DNA from: Leptolyngbya iicbica LK
GTDB taxonomy: Bacteria > Cyanobacteriota > Cyanobacteriia > Phormidesmidales > Phormidesmidaceae
Direction: 5' to 3'
DNA: 63,928 bases
Assembly (NCBI RefSeq): GCF_004212215.1
Contig: NZ_QVFV01000007.1
Span: 127,650 to 191,577 of the forward strand
Position 1 is the first letter of the stretch; the number at the start of each line of letters is the position of its first letter. Positions 48,594 through 56,587 of the stretch are shown here, in pieces. The position numbers and the translations under genes are program-made. The notes under the pieces were generated by a model. The model worked only from the letters and a program-made list of their open reading frames with translations. It had not been told where the DNA came from and searched no databases.

Positions 48594-50831
48594 TTAAACG
48601 GCCAGGGTCATATCGAGCGGCAGGATGATTTGAAAGGCGGTGCCGGAGCGATCGCTCGTCACCTGAATATCGCCGCCGATATGAATCAAGAGTTTTTGCA
48701 CCAGGGCGAGGCCGAGTCCCGTGCCGCCCTGCTTCCAGGGGTCAGAACTGGGCACGCGATAAAACTTGTCAAAAATGCGCGGCAGCTCTCCTGACGGAAT
48801 CTCGGCCCCGCTATTGGCTACCGTCACCCGGATCTGATCTGCGGGATCGGCGATCGCCGCGACGGAAATCGTCTCCCCCGGTGGCGTATATTTGCAGGCA
48901 TTGTTCAGCAATTCGGCAAAGACCCGTTCGAGGCTCGCCTGATCACTCACCACCGCTGGCAACGTCTCGGGCAAATCAATTTCGATCGCTTGCTGGCGGC
49001 TTTGAGCCCGTTCATAAAAGCTATTGGTAATCCCCGAGAGCCAACTGGCTAAATTAATCTGCTGTGGCGTGATGGGATGATTGCCCCCGTCGAGCCGCTG
49101 CAGATCGAGCAAATCGTTAATCAGGCTAATTTCGCGTTCGCACTCTTCTTTCAGCACGGTGTAGTAACGCGCGACGCGATGCTGGCTGTCCTTGGGTTTT
49201 TGCAGCTCTTGATTCAGGTTGAGCTCTTGGTTGAGGGTGGCGCCTAACAGTTGCAGAGCCACGCGCATACTGGTGACGGGAGTGCGCAACTCATGGGAAA
49301 CCGTGCTGAGAAAGTCATCCTTCAGTTGGTTCAGCCGCTCTAACTCTTTGACTTGGGCTTGTGAGGCCTGATAGAGGCGCGCCTGTCGAATGGCGATCGC
49401 GCACTGGTTGGCGACCTGCTGCACGAGGCGAATCTCTTGGTCCTCAAACCCGTAGTCTTTTTCATTGATCAGCCAGAGGTCGCCAAGCACGCCGCGATCG
49501 TCGCGAATCGGGCAGGCAAACATGGCGACATGCCCCCGCACCGGATTCGGCTCTTTTGAGCAAAACTGGAAATATTGGCCGTCGAGCAGTTGATGATAGA
49601 CCTCGGGGAAGGCTTCCATCTGGGCGACCCGGCCCTGATAAGGGGGCAGCGACTCGTTGTACTCGTAGTAAATCGTGGAAGTGCCCTGTTCGAGGTCGTA
49701 CAGCGCGGTGTTCGATCCCTTGGCACCCAAGACGCCCGTCAGCTCTTCGACCGCTGTTTGCAAAATTTGCGATTCGTCCAAACTATCGCGGACGCGATCG
49801 GCAATCCGCTTGAGGGTGGCTTCAAACTCTAATGCCTGTTGCAGTTGGCGAGTGCGCTGTTCGACCTGGGTTTCTAACTCGGTGTTGAGTTTGCGCACCT
49901 CGTTGTACAGATCGGCTTGGGCGATCGCCCGCCCAACTTGAATGGCCACATCTTTCAGCGAATCAATTTCCCACGTTAGCCAGGGGCGGGGATGACTGCA
50001 ATCATGGACACAAATCAGGCCCAGCAGCCCATCGGCTTGAATGACCGGCAGCGCCACATAGGACTGCACATCAAAGGCCTGTAGATGTTTCTTTAACTCG
50101 GCAGGCAGCAAGGCCGCTTCTACATCCTCCACCACATGCACTTCGCCCTGTCGGTATTGCTCCAACTCATCCGGATCAAAGCAGGTGAACTCGAGCAAAA
50201 TTTCTTTCAGTGAGCATTGATCGGGCACCACCGCTTCGGCAATGACACCGGGATTTTCGGGCCGCAAACTGTAGAACAGGACGCGATCCGCTTCTAAAAA
50301 GCGCCGCACCTCTTCCATACTGCGTTCGAGTAAGCTTGTCGGCCGCATGGATTGCAGCAGATGTTTCGCGATCGCCCCCAGCAATCGTTCACGCCGCGAT
50401 TCTCGCTGGAGTCGTTGCTCTGCCTCAACCCGATAGGTAATGTCTCGCAGCGTATGGACGAGAAATAGGGCCGCGTCGGCTGACATCACACTGATTTTGA
50501 CCGCCAGAATGCGAATTTCGCCCTCACTATCCCGCAGGGCAATTTCTCGCTCTTGCATGGCGCGGGTCGCGACGGCCTTACCCTGCGAGCCCTGCAAAAT
50601 ATCGAGCCCCACTTGGGTGAGCCAAACCGGATCAGGTGACCCGAGCAAAGTTGATTGCGGCAGCCCAAACAACTCGCAACAAGCGTGGTTTACGTACAGC
50701 CACTGGCCGGCCGCATCTGTCAAAAAGACGGGGTCAGCAACGGTGTCTAAGATGGCCGGAATTGCAGGAAGTGTATCGGTCACTTTTCGACGGGGTGATA
50801 CGGGTTTAGGGGTAAATAACTCTTGAGTCAT
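48594..50831 (-). CDS. PAS-GAF-GAF sensor histidine kinase
   Basis: About 745 residues, soluble. PAS (about 25-135) is followed by GAF1 (about 150-310), coiled coil, GAF2 (about 335-500), HisKA with phospho-acceptor histidine in STVSHELRTPVTS, and HATPase ([26 protein letters not shown]). GAF1 belongs to the cyanobacteriochrome-like lineage (YRQGEVHVVEDV...LPVIQADGLLGLICVHDC) but has no cysteine at the bilin position, so it probably binds no bilin. ATG 50831 is preferred over TTG two codons earlier. It has no receiver nearby. A 5' region of nearly 390 bp separates it from a small-RNA-like unit on the same strand. Confidence 0.92.
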   Translation of the reverse strand: MTQELFTPKPVSPRRKVTDTLPAIPAILDTVADPVFLTDAAGQWLYVNHACCELFGLPQSTLLGSPDPVWLTQVGLDILQGSQGKAVATRAMQEREIALRDSEGEIRILAVKISVMSADAALFLVHTLRDITYRVEAEQRLQRESRRERLLGAIAKHLLQSMRPTSLLERSMEEVRRFLEADRVLFYSLRPENPGVIAEAVVPDQCSLKEILLEFTCFDPDELEQYRQGEVHVVEDVEAALLPAELKKHLQAFDVQSYVALPVIQADGLLGLICVHDCSHPRPWLTWEIDSLKDVAIQVGRAIAQADLYNEVRKLNTELETQVEQRTRQLQQALEFEATLKRIADRVRDSLDESQILQTAVEELTGVLGAKGSNTALYDLEQGTSTIYYEYNESLPPYQGRVAQMEAFPEVYHQLLDGQYFQFCSKEPNPVRGHVAMFACPIRDDRGVLGDLWLINEKDYGFEDQEIRLVQQVANQCAIAIRQARLYQASQAQVKELERLNQLKDDFLSTVSHELRTPVTSMRVALQLLGATLNQELNLNQELQKPKDSQHRVARYYTVLKEECEREISLINDLLDLQRLDGGNHPITPQQINLASWLSGITNSFYERAQSRQQAIEIDLPETLPAVVSDQASLERVFAELLNNACKYTPPGETISVAAIADPADQIRVTVANSGAEIPSGELPRIFDKFYRVPSSDPWKQGGTGLGLALVQKLLIHIGGDIQVTSDRSGTAFQIILPLDMTLAV

Positions 50832-51218
50832 AGCCAACAGGAAACTGAGACAACAAGCAGCTGAGGAGAAACTCGCCGGGCATCGAGATCGGTGGCGGCA
50901 GTGGTGAGCATGGAGCGGGCAACCTCAGCGGCAACTGCATCAGCGTATTGAGATTTCCGAGACTGGCGATCAGGCTGTCACGCTTCTAAGGGGAAGCGGC
51001 AAGCGGCTCAATAGCGAGGACTCAATCAGTGGCAATCAGGGTCAGAAGCAGCCTCAGCAAAAGTACGGATCAGGGCTGACTCGCCAGAGCGTTGCAGCTA
51101 GTTTCTAGATAATCTTCACCAAATCTACACGTTCACTATTCCCGGATTTTGGCAAAAAAGCTCAGCAGCGATCGCTTTTTTAAGAGAAAGTCCGTATTCC
51201 CAGGGAGAGTCAGTAACT
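50832..51218. other. Upstream region of the PAS-GAF-GAF kinase
   Basis: About 390 bp without a gene, between the kinase start and the terminator of the small transcription unit. There is one HIP1-like GCGATCGC near 51167 and no other clear element. It must hold the kinase promoter unless transcription reads through from the small RNA. Confidence 0.5.
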
Positions 51219-51300
51219 ATAAAAATAGGTGCCTCAGTTGAAGCACCTAGAGCGTTGTTGAGAGGAGAACAGGAACGCTTAACGGTTAAGCCTCCAAGTT
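51219..51300 (-). ncRNA. Candidate small RNA, about 80 nt
   Basis: Read on the minus strand, a consensus promoter starts transcription near 51300. The RNA would contain a first hairpin GCTTAA-CGG-TTAAGC (51291-51277), then a CU-rich unpaired stretch including CTCCTCTC (51267-51260), and end in a terminator hairpin (TAGGTGC...GCACCTA, 51249-51226) followed by a T-run. There is no ORF. The layout of hairpin, exposed CU-rich seed, terminator is like known cyanobacterial regulatory RNAs such as Yfr1, but the Yfr1 core ACUCCUCACAC is not present exactly. The seed is complementary to purine-rich ribosome binding sites, so translational repression in trans is a reasonable inference. It could instead be a leader with an attenuator for the downstream kinase gene. 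Confidence 0.6.
51221..51249 (-). terminator. Intrinsic terminator of the small RNA
   Basis: On the minus strand TAGGTGC and GCACCTA form a 7-bp stem, extended inside by a TCA/TGA pairing, followed by TTTTTAT. It is the only strong terminator downstream of the nadE operon on this strand, so it could also end nadE transcripts. Confidence 0.8.
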
Positions 51301-51306
51301 AACCTT

Positions 51307-51334
51307 ATTCTAGCTTATTGAAACTGAATGTCAA
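51307..51334 (-). promoter_or_regulatory. Consensus promoter for the small RNA
   Basis: On the minus strand, TTGACA (51334-51329) is a perfect -35 and TAGAAT (51312-51307) a 5/6 -10, separated by 16 bp. This is one of the best promoter matches in the window, and there is no ORF downstream for over 400 bp, only the structured segment and terminator. Confidence 0.75.
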
Positions 51335-51608
51335 TAAATTATGTTTGATTATTTTGAGCTGGCGGTTGCTCTGACGAGTCTACAGATTGCCTGAGCGCTG
51401 GAATCGCCATTGGATAGATGCTTCACAGCTGATGGGTGAGGATGGTTGCGAGGAAAAGTTGGATTTGTGGGTCTTCCTCTTGAGATTGGTTGTCAAACAG
51501 GGGGTGGCGAGAGGCGGTCATGAAGGTGGATGCGCGATCGCTGGCCCCCACCGATCTCCTTGGACACCGACTCGTACACCAGGCACTAGACTCGTTGCCC
51601 CTGGCCGA

Positions 51609-53375
51609 TCACGACACCGCGGTGGAGGCCAGCGCGATCGCTGGTTGGGGGGCGAGATTGCCCGTCCAGCGGCTGGCGATCGGCATGCGCCACTCGGAGC
51701 CAAAGGCGCGATCGGTTACTTTAAGCACGGGGGGAGCCTGACGACGCTTGAATTCGGCGCGACTCATGAGGCGGACAACTTTGTTCACAATCTCGACATC
51801 ATGACCAGCGGCCACAATGTCGCCGATCGCTTCGTGACGCTGCACGAGGCGCTCCAAAATGTCGTCCAACACTTCATAACTCGGCAGGGAATCTTGATCG
51901 ACTTGGCCGGGTTTGAGTTCGGCGCTGGGGGCTTTGGTCAAAATATTGGCGGGAATGATGGGATCCGTTTGGCCGGAGTGGGCGAGGTCGGGGAAGATTT
52001 CCGGGTGTTGGTTTAGCCAGTCGCAAATACGGTAGACGCGAGTTTTGGGCACGTCGGCAATCACCGCCAGGCCCCCGTTCATATCGCCATAGAGGGTGCA
52101 GTAACCCACGGCCATTTCTGACTTGTTGCCGGTGGATAGCAGCAAATGCCCAAATTTGTTGGCGATCGCCATCAGCAAATTGCCCCGAATGCGGGACTGA
52201 ATATTTTCTTCCGCAACGCCGAACTCGGTGTCAGCAAACAGATTGCTCAACGTCTCGTCGTAGCCCGCCATCAGCGTGCCAATCGCTAGCGTTTCGCTCT
52301 GGATGCCGAGATTTTGCACCAGTTGCTCGGCATCGCTGAGGGAGTGATCAGAACTATAGGGCGAGGGCATGAGCACGCCGAGCACATTTTCCGGGCCGAG
52401 GGCGGCTGCCGCGATCGCCGCCACCAGGGCCGAGTCGATGCCGCCGCTGAGGCCAATCACTGCCTTGCGAAAACCACATTTGCGGGCATAGTCTCCCACA
52501 CCCAGCACGAGGGCCGACCAAATTTCGGCGTTGATGTCGGTCGTAGCGGGGGCGATCGCACCTGCCTGCAAGTCGGCACTGGGGGGATCGTAGGTCAGCC
52601 ATTGCAAATCTGGCTGGAAGGCGCGGGCGCGGGTGACTAACTCGCCCTGACGATTGACCGCGACACTATTGCCGTCAAAAATCAGGTCGTCGTTCGCGCC
52701 AATCTGGTTGGCATACACAATCGGCACATCAAAGCGCCGGGCACTGTGGGCCAGCATCGCTTCCCGCGTCTGCTGCTTTTGCGCCGTGAAGGGTGAGGCC
52801 GACAGGTTGACCACCAGATCCACACCGACATCTTTGAGCTGCGCGATGGGGTTATGGGGATACTTGCGCTGTCCCCAAAACTGTTCGTCGTTCCACAGGT
52901 CTTCGCAAATCGTGACGCCGATGTGAAGGCTTTGGCTATCCGCGAGGGCCAGGTAAAAGTGGTTGGCCACTTGTCCCGGTTCAAAATAGCGGTCTTCGTC
53001 AAACACGTCGTAGGTGGGCAGCAGTTGTTTGTGAAACACCTGCTGGACTTGCCCCTGCTCTAAATAAGCGATGCTGTTGTAAAGGGGTTTTTCGCCGCGA
53101 TCGCTGGCCCCGGCATTGGGCTCGGCAAAGCCCACCAGCACCGCCACTTCGGGCGGTAGGGCAGCGGCCAAACCTTCCAACTGCTGCCGCATCGCCGCAA
53201 TAAAACCGGGACGTAACAACAAGTCACGGGGCGGATAGCCACATAGCGACAGTTCTGGCGTCAGCACCAGGCGAGCCCCGCCCGCCGCCGCATGTTTTAC
53301 CGCCGCGACAATCTGCTCGGCATTGTGGGTTAGGTCGCCAATGGTGGGGTTGAGTTGAGCGATCGCAATTTTCAT
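51609..53375 (-). CDS. nadE: NAD+ synthase, glutamine-hydrolysing
   Basis: 588 residues; amidates nicotinate adenine dinucleotide to NAD+. The N-terminal nitrilase-type glutaminase has the catalytic Glu in LVLTPELSLCGYPPRD, Lys in VFHKQLLPTYDVFDEDRYF and Cys in GVTICEDLWND. The C-terminal ATP-pyrophosphatase domain carries VIGLSGGIDSALVAA. The usual protein ends soon after SEWRMPIASRW; here about 18 extra residues follow (TGNLAPQPAIALASTAVS), perhaps from loss of the original stop. It is the last gene of the NAD operon (pncB, nadD, nrtR, nadE), 115 bp after nrtR. Confidence 0.97.
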   Translation of the reverse strand: MKIAIAQLNPTIGDLTHNAEQIVAAVKHAAAGGARLVLTPELSLCGYPPRDLLLRPGFIAAMRQQLEGLAAALPPEVAVLVGFAEPNAGASDRGEKPLYNSIAYLEQGQVQQVFHKQLLPTYDVFDEDRYFEPGQVANHFYLALADSQSLHIGVTICEDLWNDEQFWGQRKYPHNPIAQLKDVGVDLVVNLSASPFTAQKQQTREAMLAHSARRFDVPIVYANQIGANDDLIFDGNSVAVNRQGELVTRARAFQPDLQWLTYDPPSADLQAGAIAPATTDINAEIWSALVLGVGDYARKCGFRKAVIGLSGGIDSALVAAIAAAALGPENVLGVLMPSPYSSDHSLSDAEQLVQNLGIQSETLAIGTLMAGYDETLSNLFADTEFGVAEENIQSRIRGNLLMAIANKFGHLLLSTGNKSEMAVGYCTLYGDMNGGLAVIADVPKTRVYRICDWLNQHPEIFPDLAHSGQTDPIIPANILTKAPSAELKPGQVDQDSLPSYEVLDDILERLVQRHEAIGDIVAAGHDVEIVNKVVRLMSRAEFKRRQAPPVLKVTDRAFGSEWRMPIASRWTGNLAPQPAIALASTAVS

Positions 53376-53490
53376 AACAGTTACCGATACACAGTGAATG
53401 TCTTAAACGCTTGGATCACGAACTGAGTCATGCACAGAGAATGCGAGGGGCGATCGCCATCCAGCTTGGGTCATGTGGCCCCATTGCCGG

Positions 53491-54237
53491 CTAAATAAAG
53501 ACCATCGGCTTATCTTTCAATAGCTCGAAGGCATCGGCGTCGAAGCGGTAGAGGCTGGCGGGGCGACCGGCTCCTCGGGAGGTTTTGTTGCCCGTGTCTT
53601 CTAAAAAGCCCAGCTTGAGCAGTCGCGCCCGAAAGTTGGAATAGTCGGAAAAGCCTTCGCCTAAGACCGTGACGTAGAGCTGGTAAAGGTCTCCCAGGGT
53701 GAAAATATCCGGCAAGACATCGAAGGCGATCGGGCTATATTCCAGCTTATTTTTGAGGCGTTGGTAGCCATAGGCGAGCACCTCGGCATGGTCGAAGGCC
53801 AGCGTGGGCACTTGCGCGAGGGGATACCAGGCAATGCCGCTGACGCCGTCGGCAATGAGTTCCGCTTCGGCAAAGCGCACCAAGGCAAAGTGGCTGACTG
53901 AGAGATAGCGCACGCCGTAGGAATCCTCCTCCTCGCGGGGATCGCGATCCGGCCCGCCAAAGGTGTAGAGCTGTTCGAGATAGAGGTTGTTGACGCGAAT
54001 CTTTTCGGACAGCACCCGGTAGGCGGCATCTTCTAACGATTCGCCCTGGCGTACCAGGGTGCCGGGCAAGCTCCAGCAGCCGCAGTAGGGCGCGTCGTGG
54101 CGCATGACCAGCAGCACGAGCAGCCGATTTTGATCCGTATCAACGGAGAAAATCACGTTGTCGACCCCGACCTTAAAGTCGGCCAGGGGTTCGGCGTTCA
54201 AGAGATGGCCTGTTTTTCTTTGGAGCTTGCCGTGCAT
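53491..54237 (-). CDS. nrtR: Nudix-winged helix regulator of NAD metabolism
   Basis: 248 residues with a Nudix-fold domain (about 20-160) joined to a C-terminal winged-helix domain (about 165-240; PDIFTLGDLYQLYVTVLGEG, RGAGRPASLYRF), the architecture of NrtR. The Nudix box is degenerate: PGTLVRQGESLEDAAYRVLS keeps little of the catalytic REUxEExG, fitting a ligand sensor (ADP-ribose or NAD derivatives in studied NrtRs) rather than a hydrolase. It is encoded between nadD and nadE and overlaps the nadD end by 40 bp; a TTG at 54201 would be an alternative start touching the nadD stop. The operator is probably the palindrome at 56295-56315. Confidence 0.9.
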   Translation of the reverse strand: MHGKLQRKTGHLLNAEPLADFKVGVDNVIFSVDTDQNRLLVLLVMRHDAPYCGCWSLPGTLVRQGESLEDAAYRVLSEKIRVNNLYLEQLYTFGGPDRDPREEEDSYGVRYLSVSHFALVRFAEAELIADGVSGIAWYPLAQVPTLAFDHAEVLAYGYQRLKNKLEYSPIAFDVLPDIFTLGDLYQLYVTVLGEGFSDYSNFRARLLKLGFLEDTGNKTSRGAGRPASLYRFDADAFELLKDKPMVFI

Positions 54238-54797
54238 GGATACAAGTTGCGTTGGTTAATATAGGCGCGAACAGCGGTCGGTAAGGCTTGGGCGTCTTCG
54301 GTTTGGCGGTAGTAGGACGACGACACCTCAAAGGTTTTGAGGGTTTCGGCGATCGCCACCTGGCCTCCCTGTTGACGAATCGCCGCTAGCGCTTGGTCAG
54401 AGGGACGGTAGCCGGGGCGCGGCATGACCAAGATGTTGGCCAGTTGGAACAGCTCAGCCGCCTTGTACCAGTGGGGTAATTGCTCGACCAAGTCGGCCCC
54501 CACGATCAAAGTGAGTTCGGCCTGGGGCCACCTCTCCCGCGCTTGCTGGGCGCTGACTAGACTATGCCGATGGCTGAGTTCTTCATACAACGCGATGCGA
54601 CCGGGGGGCACGGGCAGGTCTTGAATCATCAGCTTGAGCATGGCTTGGCGATCGCGCAGTGGGCACTGGTGCTGCTTGTAGGGGTTATCGGCTGCCCACA
54701 CCGCCACATGGTCAAAATGGCGGGCGAGCCAGCGCAGCACCCGACCATGCCCCCGATGGGGCGGGTCGGCACTCATTCCAAATAGGGCAATTTGCAT
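54198..54797 (-). CDS. nadD: Nicotinate-nucleotide adenylyltransferase
   Basis: About 199 residues; adenylates nicotinate mononucleotide. It begins QIALFGMSADPPHRGHGRVL, the nucleotidyltransferase (H/T)xGH site, with later YRQTEDAQALP near the C-terminus in place of the canonical ISSTxIR; here the segment reads VSSSYYR, a conservative variant. The frame opens at 54860, but ATG 54797 (MQIALFG) gives the usual N-terminus. It is the second gene of the operon, 100 bp after pncB, and its 3' end overlaps nrtR. The enzyme supplies NaAD for NadE. Confidence 0.9.
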   Translation of the reverse strand: MQIALFGMSADPPHRGHGRVLRWLARHFDHVAVWAADNPYKQHQCPLRDRQAMLKLMIQDLPVPPGRIALYEELSHRHSLVSAQQARERWPQAELTLIVGADLVEQLPHWYKAAELFQLANILVMPRPGYRPSDQALAAIRQQGGQVAIAETLKTFEVSSSYYRQTEDAQALPTAVRAYINQRNLYPCTASSKEKQAIS

Positions 54798-54897
54798 GGG
54801 CTTTTCTAACATGGGCAGACCGATTAAGAGAGTGGGGAGCAGGTGAGTGAACGCAGCCATCTGAGTCAGCTGGGGGATGAGGCTGGTAGTGGAGCGG

Positions 54898-56277
54898 TCA
54901 TGACTGGCCCCCGCTGGGTACCGTTGATTTAGTCTGGTGGCGAGTGGCTTGGGTTAACTGGGCGAGCGCTGGCGTCGTCTCCACAGTGTAAGGGCCGGGG
55001 TCTTGCACTTGCCGTACCGCTGGTGACAGGGATGCCACCGACTGGGCGGTGCGCTGGGCGATCGCGGGCAAATCTTCCAACGGTGTGATGAGCTGCCCCT
55101 GTTGCATCACGGGTTGCAGCAAGGGCTGGGCTCCGGGGGGCGGTGATTCGGTGGTGAGGGCGAGGAAGTCGTGCGTGGCGCGATCGCCCGCATATTGCCG
55201 AAAGATTTGTTTACGGCCTGGATAGGTGACTTTGCTCGACGACTCTTTCATCACGGGAATGCCATCAATTTCGACGAGCTTATAAACTCCATTAACTGGA
55301 CTCCCCGTGACCAGACGAGTGCCCAAACCATAACCGTCGATGACGGCCCCAGATTGCTTTAGCCGTACAATTTCATATTCGTCAATGTCGCCACTGGCAA
55401 AAATGGGGATATCCGGCAGCAGCTCGCGCACCTGCTGCGAGAGCCCGGCAATATCGCCAGAATCGAGGCGCACGCCCGCTAAAGCGGCTTGTCCTTGTTG
55501 GCGCTGGTTGGCCAGGTGCTGGGCCGCTGCCACCGTATTAAAGGTGTCGATCAGCAACGGCGCTCCGGGAAAGTAGCGATGAAACGCTTCAAAAGCGTCG
55601 GTTTCACTGCCTTCCAGGGCCGCGATCGCCATCACTAATGCATGGGCCATGGTGCCCGTCGGTTTCTGCCCCAATTGCAGCGCTGCCAACACGTTCGAGG
55701 TGCTATCGAGCCCGCCCGCGATCGCCGCCCGCGCCGCCCATAACGCCCCTTGGGGACTGAAGGCGCGGCGGGTGCCAAATTCCAGCAATTTCGCTTCGGG
55801 ACCCGCCACATCCCGCAGGCGAGCTGCCCGCGTGGCAATCAGGGTTTGATAATTGAGCGTATTTAGCAGATACGTTTCCACCACTTGGGCTTGCCACAGC
55901 GGCGCTTCAATGCGCAGCAGCGGTTCGTTGGCAAAGACGGCAGTGCCCTCCGGCACCGCCCACACATCCCCGGTGAATTTGGCGTGGCGTAGGGTTTCCC
56001 AAAAGGCGGCGGGCGCATGGGCAAAGATCCCCGTCGCCTGGAGCTGCTCAAGGTGGCGATCGCTAAACGTAAAGGCTTCCAGGTACTCGATCGCCTGAGT
56101 CAACCCCATCGCAATGAGATAGCCAAAGTTTGGCGGCAATCGGCGGGTAAACAGCTCAAAGCTGGCCCGCCGCTGATCTAAGCCCTCACCGACATAGCAG
56201 GCGCTCATGGTGAGCTGATAGAGATCCGTCAGCAAACTGTAATCTTCTGGCAAAACCTGTAAAGGAGAGAGTGACAT
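54898..56277 (-). CDS. pncB: Nicotinate phosphoribosyltransferase
   Basis: About 459 residues; first step of the Preiss-Handler salvage route, nicotinate to NaMN. The opening YSLLTDLYQLTMSACY, FELFTRRLPPNFGYLIA, LLEFGTRRAFSPQGALWAAR, LIDTFNT and RLDSGDIAGLSQQVR are typical of the family. The frame opens at ATG 56313, but that codon lies inside a perfect palindrome and -10 region. ATG 56277 (MSLSPLQVLPEDYSLLTD) is therefore the likely start. It is the first gene of the NAD operon. A proline/serine-rich 30-residue tail is poorly conserved. Confidence 0.95.
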   Translation of the reverse strand: MSLSPLQVLPEDYSLLTDLYQLTMSACYVGEGLDQRRASFELFTRRLPPNFGYLIAMGLTQAIEYLEAFTFSDRHLEQLQATGIFAHAPAAFWETLRHAKFTGDVWAVPEGTAVFANEPLLRIEAPLWQAQVVETYLLNTLNYQTLIATRAARLRDVAGPEAKLLEFGTRRAFSPQGALWAARAAIAGGLDSTSNVLAALQLGQKPTGTMAHALVMAIAALEGSETDAFEAFHRYFPGAPLLIDTFNTVAAAQHLANQRQQGQAALAGVRLDSGDIAGLSQQVRELLPDIPIFASGDIDEYEIVRLKQSGAVIDGYGLGTRLVTGSPVNGVYKLVEIDGIPVMKESSSKVTYPGRKQIFRQYAGDRATHDFLALTTESPPPGAQPLLQPVMQQGQLITPLEDLPAIAQRTAQSVASLSPAVRQVQDPGPYTVETTPALAQLTQATRHQTKSTVPSGGQS

Positions 56278-56294
56278 AGCGAGCCTTGGGCGAC

Positions 56295-56315
56295 TTATGG
56301 TTATTTTAACCATAA
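56295..56315. promoter_or_regulatory. Probable NrtR operator
   Basis: A perfect inverted repeat, TTATGGTTA (56295-56303), TTT, TAACCATAA (56307-56315), lies 18 bp upstream of the pncB ATG. It covers the -10 box of the predicted promoter, a standard repressor position. The operon includes its own NrtR-type regulator. No other copy was seen in front of nadD, nrtR or nadE. Confidence 0.78.
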
Positions 56316-56331
56316 ATATCTGATGTGTCTC
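56303..56331 (-). promoter_or_regulatory. NAD operon promoter overlapping operator
   Basis: On the minus strand GAGACA (56331-56326, 4/6 to consensus) and TAAAAT (56308-56303, 5/6) are separated by 17 bp. The -10 lies at the centre of the palindrome, so bound regulator would block polymerase. Transcription would begin near 56296. Confidence 0.6.
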
Positions 56332-56587
56332 GTGAAATGAAAGCCAGGTTTATGAAGATTTCATGGCTTGAAAAATGACGGCAAATTGGCTGGACTGACC
56401 TTTGAATAGTCTTTGGCGATGGTTGGTGATGCCGCAAGATCTGTCTTAAGTGCCATCAAAGCCGGCGTGATATCGCTACTAAAGCATGATATTTGGTGGC
56501 CTGATTTTGGTGGAAGCTAATATTTCCCCTTGGAACGAGATTCCCCAACGGGGCTATGCTGAAGGGTGGAAATCTGTTGCTGTGACT

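Noticed and set aside
51219-51300. Identification of the small RNA as Yfr1
   Set aside because: The ultraconserved Yfr1 core ACUCCUCACAC is not present exactly; the segment reads CTCCTCTCAAC, so only the general layout is similar.
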